A stretch of DNA of 20,070 bases from JACRIM01 sp964605185 (GTDB lineage Bacteria > Planctomycetota > Phycisphaerae > UBA1845 > UTPLA1). The notes below the pieces were generated by a model, which was not told where the DNA came from, made no database searches, and was given only the letters and a program-made list of their open reading frames with translations. Location: positions 1 through 20,070 of the forward strand of contig CAZSBF010000077.1 of NCBI GenBank assembly GCA_964605185.1, read 5' to 3'. Of the stretch, positions 15,744 through 20,070 are shown piece by piece. The translations under genes and the position numbers were made by a program. Within the stretch, counting starts at the first letter, position 1; the number at the start of each line of letters is the position of its first letter.

Positions 15744-15839
15744 GTCGTCAGCGCCCCAAATCCAACCATCAGACACCCGTCTGACGGCATGTCGACAAAA
15801 ACCCCGAAACCCGGGGTTACGCCAAGGCCGAACACCTAA

Positions 15840-17252
15840 TCATCGCTCCACGCGGGCCAACTCCTGCAGCGAATCTACCAGCCGCTCCAGCCGAACCCCC
15901 CGCGACGCCTTCAGCAGGATCAAATCCTCCGGCTCGATCAGCTCCGGCAGCCGCTCCGCCAGCGCCTCCACCGTCGGAAACGCATAGATCCGCTTCGAGG
16001 TACCCGCCGATCCCGTCGCCCCATCCGCCATCACCCGCGCCATCGCCCCCACCACAATAATCACATGGGCCGTCGATCGACCCGCGTCCCGGCCCACCGT
16101 CTGGTGGCATCGCGTCGATTGGTCGCCCAGTTCCCGCATATCACCCAGAATCAGCACCTTCCGCCGCACATCCTGAATACAGTCCAACACCTCAAACGCC
16201 GCCGCCATGCTCGATGGGTTCGCGTTGTACGCATCATTGATGACCGTCAGCGACCCGACTCGCGTCCGTTGCATTCGCATCGAAGGCAACTGAACCGTCG
16301 CCACGGCCTCTGCAATCTCTTCCGTCGTCATCCGAAACCGCGACCCGATCGCAATCGCCGCCAAGGCATTCACGACGTTATGCCGCCCCAGCACCGGCAA
16401 CTGATACTCAAACCGCGCGTTCACCTTGAACCGCTGCCCATCGGCCGTCGCCACGATTTCCGTCGCACGCAGGTCGCATCCCGGCGATCCGCCCGCCGAC
16501 TCATCATCCAGTCCATAGGTCAGCACCGTGAACTGATTGCGAATCGTCGCCGGCGCAAACCGCGACGCCTGCTGGCTCATCGCCACAAACGACCGACCGC
16601 GCATCGTGGATAGGATGGAGAATTCCTCCCCCGCCACCCCGTCGAGGCTCCCAAAGAACTCCAGATGCTCCTCCCCAATGCTCGTCACTACGCAGATGTC
16701 CGGCTTCGCAATCCGCCCGAGCGCCGCAATCTCCCCCGGATGGTTCGTACCGATCTCGACCACGATGAACTCATCGGCCGGCTCCACAGATAGCAGCGTC
16801 ATCGGCACGCCGATGTGATTGTTGAAGCTCGCCTTCGCGCTTCGCCCGCGCCGCTTGTGCCCGAGCACCGTGGCGATCATGTCTTTCGTCGTGGTCTTGC
16901 CGTTGCTGCCGACCACCGCGACCACCTGTGCCGCGAATTGCCGCCGATACCAAGCCGCAAGCCGACCGAGCGACGCCACTGTATCCGGCACCAACACCAA
17001 TCGCCCGCCCGTCTGATACCGCGGCGGCACCGCCGACAAATCGCTGATCACCGCCGCCGACGCACCGCGATCCAGCACGTCCGCCACATACGCATGGCCG
17101 TCGTGGTTCTCCCCCTTGATCGCAAAGAACAAACACCCCGGCTTCGCATCGCGAGAATCCGTGGAGACGCTCATCACCGTCGGCGACGCAATCGTCCCGA
17201 ACACGCGCCCCTCAATCGCGATCACCATCTCCTCAAGCGTCAGCGGGCGCAT
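15840..17252 (-). CDS. murF: UDP-N-acetylmuramoyl-tripeptide--D-alanyl-D-alanine ligase (MurF)
   Basis: 470 aa, normal length. Cytoplasmic ATP-dependent ligase that adds D-Ala-D-Ala to the UDP-MurNAc-tripeptide. The Mur-ligase domains run in order: N-terminal substrate domain with STDSRDAKPGCLFFAIKG (30-47), central ATPase domain with P-loop VVGSNGKTTTKDM (113-125), NNHIGVPMTLL (144-154) and VVEIGTNHPGEI (164-175), and C-terminal domain with NDAYNANPSSM (339-349) and LILGDMRELG (367-376). The NDAYNANP signature marks MurF within the ligase family. The start overlaps the murE 3' end by 13 bp, indicating one transcript and coupled translation. Confidence 0.97.
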   Translation of the reverse strand: MRPLTLEEMVIAIEGRVFGTIASPTVMSVSTDSRDAKPGCLFFAIKGENHDGHAYVADVLDRGASAAVISDLSAVPPRYQTGGRLVLVPDTVASLGRLAAWYRRQFAAQVVAVVGSNGKTTTKDMIATVLGHKRRGRSAKASFNNHIGVPMTLLSVEPADEFIVVEIGTNHPGEIAALGRIAKPDICVVTSIGEEHLEFFGSLDGVAGEEFSILSTMRGRSFVAMSQQASRFAPATIRNQFTVLTYGLDDESAGGSPGCDLRATEIVATADGQRFKVNARFEYQLPVLGRHNVVNALAAIAIGSRFRMTTEEIAEAVATVQLPSMRMQRTRVGSLTVINDAYNANPSSMAAAFEVLDCIQDVRRKVLILGDMRELGDQSTRCHQTVGRDAGRSTAHVIIVVGAMARVMADGATGSAGTSKRIYAFPTVEALAERLPELIEPEDLILLKASRGVRLERLVDSLQELARVER

Positions 17253-18742
17253 ACGCCCTCCGCGCGTCGGCTGGCGACGGCCTCCGCCGCGACCTCCGCA
17301 TCATCGAAGTGAATCTTCTTGTCCCCGAGAATCTGATAGTTCTCGTGTCCCTTCCCGGCAATTACCAGACAATCGCCCGGCGATAAATTGCCGATCGCAT
17401 GGGCAATCGCTTTCGCCCGATCTGGAATCGTGATCCCCCGAATCATCTCCGTCTGATTCAGCCCACGCTCAATATCCGACAGAATCGCCAGCGGGTCTTC
17501 CGTTCGCGGGTTGTCACTCGTAATCACGAAATCATCGCACCCTTCGGCCACGGCCCGCGCCATCTTCGGCCGCTTCAACCGATCCCGGTCGCCGCCGCAC
17601 CCAAACACACAGCACAGCCGACCCGTCGTTAACGGCCGCAGTGCCGACAGCACATTCCGCAGCGCATCATCCGTGTGGGCATAATCGACAAAGATATCCA
17701 GACCCAAATCACCGGTCGGCACGCGCTGCAAACGCCCCGGCACATGCTGCAATTCCGCCAGCCCCTTCTGAATCGTCGGCAGATCGATCCCCGCCGCCAG
17801 CGCCGTCGCCGCCGCCGAGAGCGCGTTGAAGATGTTGTGCCGGCCCACCAGCGGCGTCTGAATCTCCGCACGCTTGCCCTCATATTCCAACAGGAACCGC
17901 CCACCCATCCGATCCTCGCGGAGGATCGTCCCGCGCACGTTGCAATCATCGCGCAGGCCATATCGCAGCACGCGGCCACGACAGTTCGCCACGATCCGAT
18001 CCGAGGCCGGGTCGTGTCCGTTCACCACCGCCGCCGCATCGCTGCCGAGGTTGTCGAACAGCCGCTTCTTCGCGATCAGGTAATTCTCAAGCGTCCCGTG
18101 ATAGTCGAGGTGATCCTGCGTCAGATTCGTAAACACGCCGATCGAAAACGTCACGCCGTCCGTCCGCCGCTGATCGAGGCTGTGCGACGAAACCTCCATC
18201 ACCGCATGCGTTGCCCCGGCCTTCTGCGCCTCCATCAGATGCCGCGTCAGCATCACCGCATCCGGCGTCGTCAGGCTCGACTCGATCCTGCGGCTCACCA
18301 GGTCATACTCAATCGTCCCGAACAGCGCCGTCGTTCGACCGGCCGCGCGAAACAGGTGCCGTACCATGAAGGCAAATGTGCTCTTGCCGTTCGTGCCGGT
18401 CACGCCGACACACGACAGCCGCCCGGCCTTCTGAATCTCATCCAGCCCCAAAAGCATCGCAGCGCACCGCGCCACCGCCAGCCGCGGGTCGGGCACTTTG
18501 AACAGGGGAATTGTGGAGTTGGTAATCTCGGGGGCATCGCCGCCCGCGATGATCGCCGCCGCCCCGCGCTTGATCGCATCGGGAATGAACGCGTTGCCAT
18601 CAGCCTTTGTGCCCGGAACGGCCACAAACAAGGCCCCCGGCGTGACGCGCCGCGAGTCCTCACATAGGTCAGTAATATTGATTGATGCGGTCGTCTCGAC
18701 GCCCAGCCCCAGCGCCTTGCGAAGTAGTTCCTTCAAATCCAT
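17240..18742 (-). CDS. murE: UDP-MurNAc-L-Ala-D-Glu--meso-diaminopimelate ligase (MurE)
   Basis: 500 aa from the ATG at 18742, with GGAG 9 nt upstream; in-frame ATGs at 18772 and 18796 would add residues outside the family's usual start. Cytoplasmic ligase that adds the third stem-peptide residue. Visible: CEDSRRVTPGALFVAVPG (27-44), P-loop GVTGTNGKSTF (113-123), SSLTTPDA (155-162), an AKKRLF segment around 224-229 holding the lysine expected to be carbamylated, and DNPRTEDP from 410. DNPR is the meso-DAP recognition motif (Lys-type enzymes differ here), so the peptidoglycan is predicted to be of the meso-DAP type. First mur gene of the cluster, 91 bp downstream of the ABC permease gene. Confidence 0.97.
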   Translation of the reverse strand: MDLKELLRKALGLGVETTASINITDLCEDSRRVTPGALFVAVPGTKADGNAFIPDAIKRGAAAIIAGGDAPEITNSTIPLFKVPDPRLAVARCAAMLLGLDEIQKAGRLSCVGVTGTNGKSTFAFMVRHLFRAAGRTTALFGTIEYDLVSRRIESSLTTPDAVMLTRHLMEAQKAGATHAVMEVSSHSLDQRRTDGVTFSIGVFTNLTQDHLDYHGTLENYLIAKKRLFDNLGSDAAAVVNGHDPASDRIVANCRGRVLRYGLRDDCNVRGTILREDRMGGRFLLEYEGKRAEIQTPLVGRHNIFNALSAAATALAAGIDLPTIQKGLAELQHVPGRLQRVPTGDLGLDIFVDYAHTDDALRNVLSALRPLTTGRLCCVFGCGGDRDRLKRPKMARAVAEGCDDFVITSDNPRTEDPLAILSDIERGLNQTEMIRGITIPDRAKAIAHAIGNLSPGDCLVIAGKGHENYQILGDKKIHFDDAEVAAEAVASRRAEGVCAR

Positions 18743-18833
18743 TTGCTTCCACTCCGTGCTGTCACGGTCCATCGTGAACGCCGGGCATTCTACCAAATCT
18801 CAGCCCGCGCGCAACGCCCCGCCCGACCGGTAT

Positions 18834-19631
18834 TTACACGTTGTCCGCGAACACCAGCTTCATCCGTGAGAAGAACCAATGCCCGCACAGGAAGAACACG
18901 CCGGCCAGCCCTATCAGGACCCAGAACGAATTCCCCTGCGGGAAACGCCCCAGCTTCAGGCAATCTTGATAACACGTGATCAGGTAATACAACGGGTTCA
19001 CACCCAGCAGCGGCCGCACACCGGCCGGGATCGCCTCGGGCATCAGCCCGAACGGCGTGATCATCATCAGCATCAAATTGATAATGCCGACCACGTTTTG
19101 CAAATCGCGGAAATAGACGTTCAGGCTGGACAGGAACCACATCACGCCAATGGTAAAGAGCACCTGCGCGATCCAGATCACCGGCAGCAGCAACGCCCAC
19201 TTGCCAAGGCAGCCCAGCCATGCGAGGGCAATGAGCAGGATCACGGTGCTCACGGTCTGCGTGCATTGGCAGGTAAGCACGGCCTTCACCGGGATGAGTT
19301 CGATCGGAAACAGCGTATTCTTGATGAGGTTGGCGTTGCTGGTCACGCTGCTAGTGGCGCTGGCCAGGGCCTCGGAGAAACCGATGAACGGGATCAGCCC
19401 ACAAAAGACAAACGCCACCCACTCGGTGGTCGACATGTCCGGCTTGCGCACCTGATAGATATAAATCTGCACGCCGGTGTAGCACGCCAGAAACAGCATC
19501 GGCAGCAACACCAGCCACGCCATGCCCAGCACGCTCCCGGCATACCGCGCCCGAATGTCATTCCGCGTCGTCTGCACCAGCAAATGCCGATGCCGCCAGA
19601 GCAGTGCGAATGGAGCCGTGACAAATCCCAT
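18834..19631 (-). CDS. ABC-2 type polysaccharide/polyol-phosphate export permease
   Basis: 265 aa from ATG at 19631. Fits the Wzm/TagG/KpsM-like ABC-2 permease family: an amphipathic N-terminal segment, RARYAGSVLGMAWLVLLPM (28-46), NANLIKNTLFPIELIPVKAV in the middle, and WFLSSLNVYFRDLQNVV before the last membrane segments, with about six membrane spans. Such permeases pair with a separate ATPase to export lipid-linked glycans such as O-antigen. No ATPase gene lies beside it in the window; it could lie further upstream. An in-frame ATG at 19739 would add 36 residues encoded by dispersed repeat DNA, so it is rejected. It lies 91 bp before murE on the same strand; whether it shares the murE transcript is unclear. 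Confidence 0.9.
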   Translation of the reverse strand: MGFVTAPFALLWRHRHLLVQTTRNDIRARYAGSVLGMAWLVLLPMLFLACYTGVQIYIYQVRKPDMSTTEWVAFVFCGLIPFIGFSEALASATSSVTSNANLIKNTLFPIELIPVKAVLTCQCTQTVSTVILLIALAWLGCLGKWALLLPVIWIAQVLFTIGVMWFLSSLNVYFRDLQNVVGIINLMLMMITPFGLMPEAIPAGVRPLLGVNPLYYLITCYQDCLKLGRFPQGNSFWVLIGLAGVFFLCGHWFFSRMKLVFADNV

Positions 19632-19680
19632 CGGGGCATACGATAGGGGTTTGGGCTGGTTGGCGAAAGGCAGGGAAGTA

Positions 19681-19710
19681 GAATCCGCAGATTGCGCAGA
19701 TTTTCGCAGA
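19681..19710. repeat. Short GCAGATT-type direct repeats upstream of the ABC permease
   Basis: GCAGATT at 19687-19693 and 19696-19702 and GCAGA at 19706-19710, spaced 9 and 10 bp. The stretch looks like a dispersed intergenic repeat and sits 50-80 bp upstream of the permease start. Confidence 0.45.
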
Positions 19711-19722
19711 GAGGAGTTCTGG

Positions 19723-19760
19723 CAATTCCCCCTCCTCAAGAGAGAGGGTTAGAGTCAGGG
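19723..19760. repeat. Degenerate C/G-rich palindromic repeat at the end of the partial gene
   Basis: A C-rich arm (CCCCCTCCTC, 19728-19737) and a G-rich arm (GAGAGAGGG, 19740-19748) pair imperfectly, and a tail follows. It resembles in style the palindrome at 6756-6778. The last codons and stop (19736-19738) of the partial gene to the right fall inside it. Confidence 0.45.
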
Positions 19761-20070
19761 TCTGTTGGCGATTCGGTTGATGCCAGCTCGTCATCGTTTG
19801 GATTGGAGTGAGGGAGTTGCGATTGTGGTGCGGGGAGTTGGTGTAGCTGCTCGGCCGCAGTGGTAATTCGGTGGACGGACAATTCTTCGGCGATGTCGAG
19901 GCGGCGGCGTTGGATTTCGATTTGGGCGGTCATGCGGTAGGACTCGGCGAGGCGCAAGAGGGCGCGGGGTGAAAGTTTTTCGGTGAGCAGGGTTTCGACC
20001 ATTCGCTGGCAGACCAGTTTGGGCAGGAGGGCTTCGGAGTTGTCTGGGTCGGGGACGTTGTACTGGGCGA
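19736..20070 (-). CDS. Unrecognised protein, C-terminal part (5' end outside window)
   Basis: The frame is open from the right edge to the stop at 19736-19738, leaving 110 residues, starting AQYNVPDPDNSEALLPKL in the window. The first two thirds are helical and charged (LVCQRMVETLLTEKLSPRAL, AESYRMTAQIEIQRRRLDIA); the last third is a Pro/Gln/Ser/Asp-rich tail ending DSNPLS. There is no signal peptide, membrane segment or known motif in the visible part. The tail end is encoded by a dispersed repeat, so the original C-terminus may have been replaced. I cannot assign a function. It would be transcribed toward the ABC permease gene. Confidence 0.62.
   Translation of the reverse strand, partial: AQYNVPDPDNSEALLPKLVCQRMVETLLTEKLSPRALLRLAESYRMTAQIEIQRRRLDIAEELSVHRITTAAEQLHQLPAPQSQLPHSNPNDDELASTESPTDPDSNPLS

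Noticed and set aside
14589..15839. A 416-codon open frame on the plus strand opposite mraY.
   Set aside because: It is a by-product of GC-rich codon use antisense to mraY. The product is rich in Arg, His, Pro and Gln with no recognisable domain, while the opposite strand carries clear MraY motifs.
1..20070. tRNA, rRNA, transposase, integrase, prophage or CRISPR genes.
   Set aside because: I looked for their typical sequence words and protein motifs on both strands and found none.

Overview
The window looks like a chromosomal stretch from a member of the Planctomycetota, probably a Phycisphaerae-like lineage. Three things point there. Four predicted secreted proteins end in dockerin-like Asp-rich calcium-loop tails. 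Two membrane proteins carry the short CxxC...CPECG zinc ribbon common in that phylum. A shortened murE-murF-mraY-ftsW cluster is present without murD, ftsI or ftsZ. Lineage is inferred from gene content; no rRNA or tRNA gene is visible.

Layout, left to right: (1) 1-1417, minus: 5' part of a secreted cysteine-rich repeat protein running off the left edge. (2) 1803-3922, minus: murA translationally coupled to a zinc-ribbon/Yip1-like membrane protein. (3) 4041-5130, minus: a compact antitoxin-PIN toxin-membrane zinc-ribbon operon with overlapping genes. (4) 5317-7350, plus: transketolase, the only plus-strand gene, with a palindromic repeat inserted in frame and small palindromes on both sides. 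(5) 7402-9414, minus: a secreted 12-repeat Kelch protein. (6) 9670-13160, minus: an apparent operon of a secreted peptidylarginine deiminase-like enzyme, a secreted beta-propeller protein and a DUF1801 protein, behind a good sigma-70-type promoter. (7) 13284-18742, minus: ftsW, mraY, murF and murE. (8) 18834-19631, minus: an ABC-2 polysaccharide-export type permease. (9) 19736-20070, minus: the C-terminal part of an unrecognised protein ending inside a dispersed repeat.

MurA starts UDP-MurNAc synthesis; MurE (with the DNPR motif of meso-diaminopimelate ligases) and MurF finish the pentapeptide; MraY makes lipid I; FtsW polymerises lipid II. The organism therefore has a peptidoglycan precursor route, probably of the meso-DAP type. 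The secreted proteins (Cys-rich repeat, Kelch, deiminase, propeller) have unrelated bodies but similar tails, suggesting a shared export or anchoring route.

Most notable: three tandem repeats with 14 cysteines each at nearly fixed spacing; a PIN toxin whose conserved N-terminal Asp segment lies upstream of any standard start codon; a palindrome inside transketolase; a DUF1801 gene bracketed by two copies of a dockerin-encoding 3' end; and a secreted deiminase laid out like P. gingivalis PPAD but with a planctomycete-type tail.
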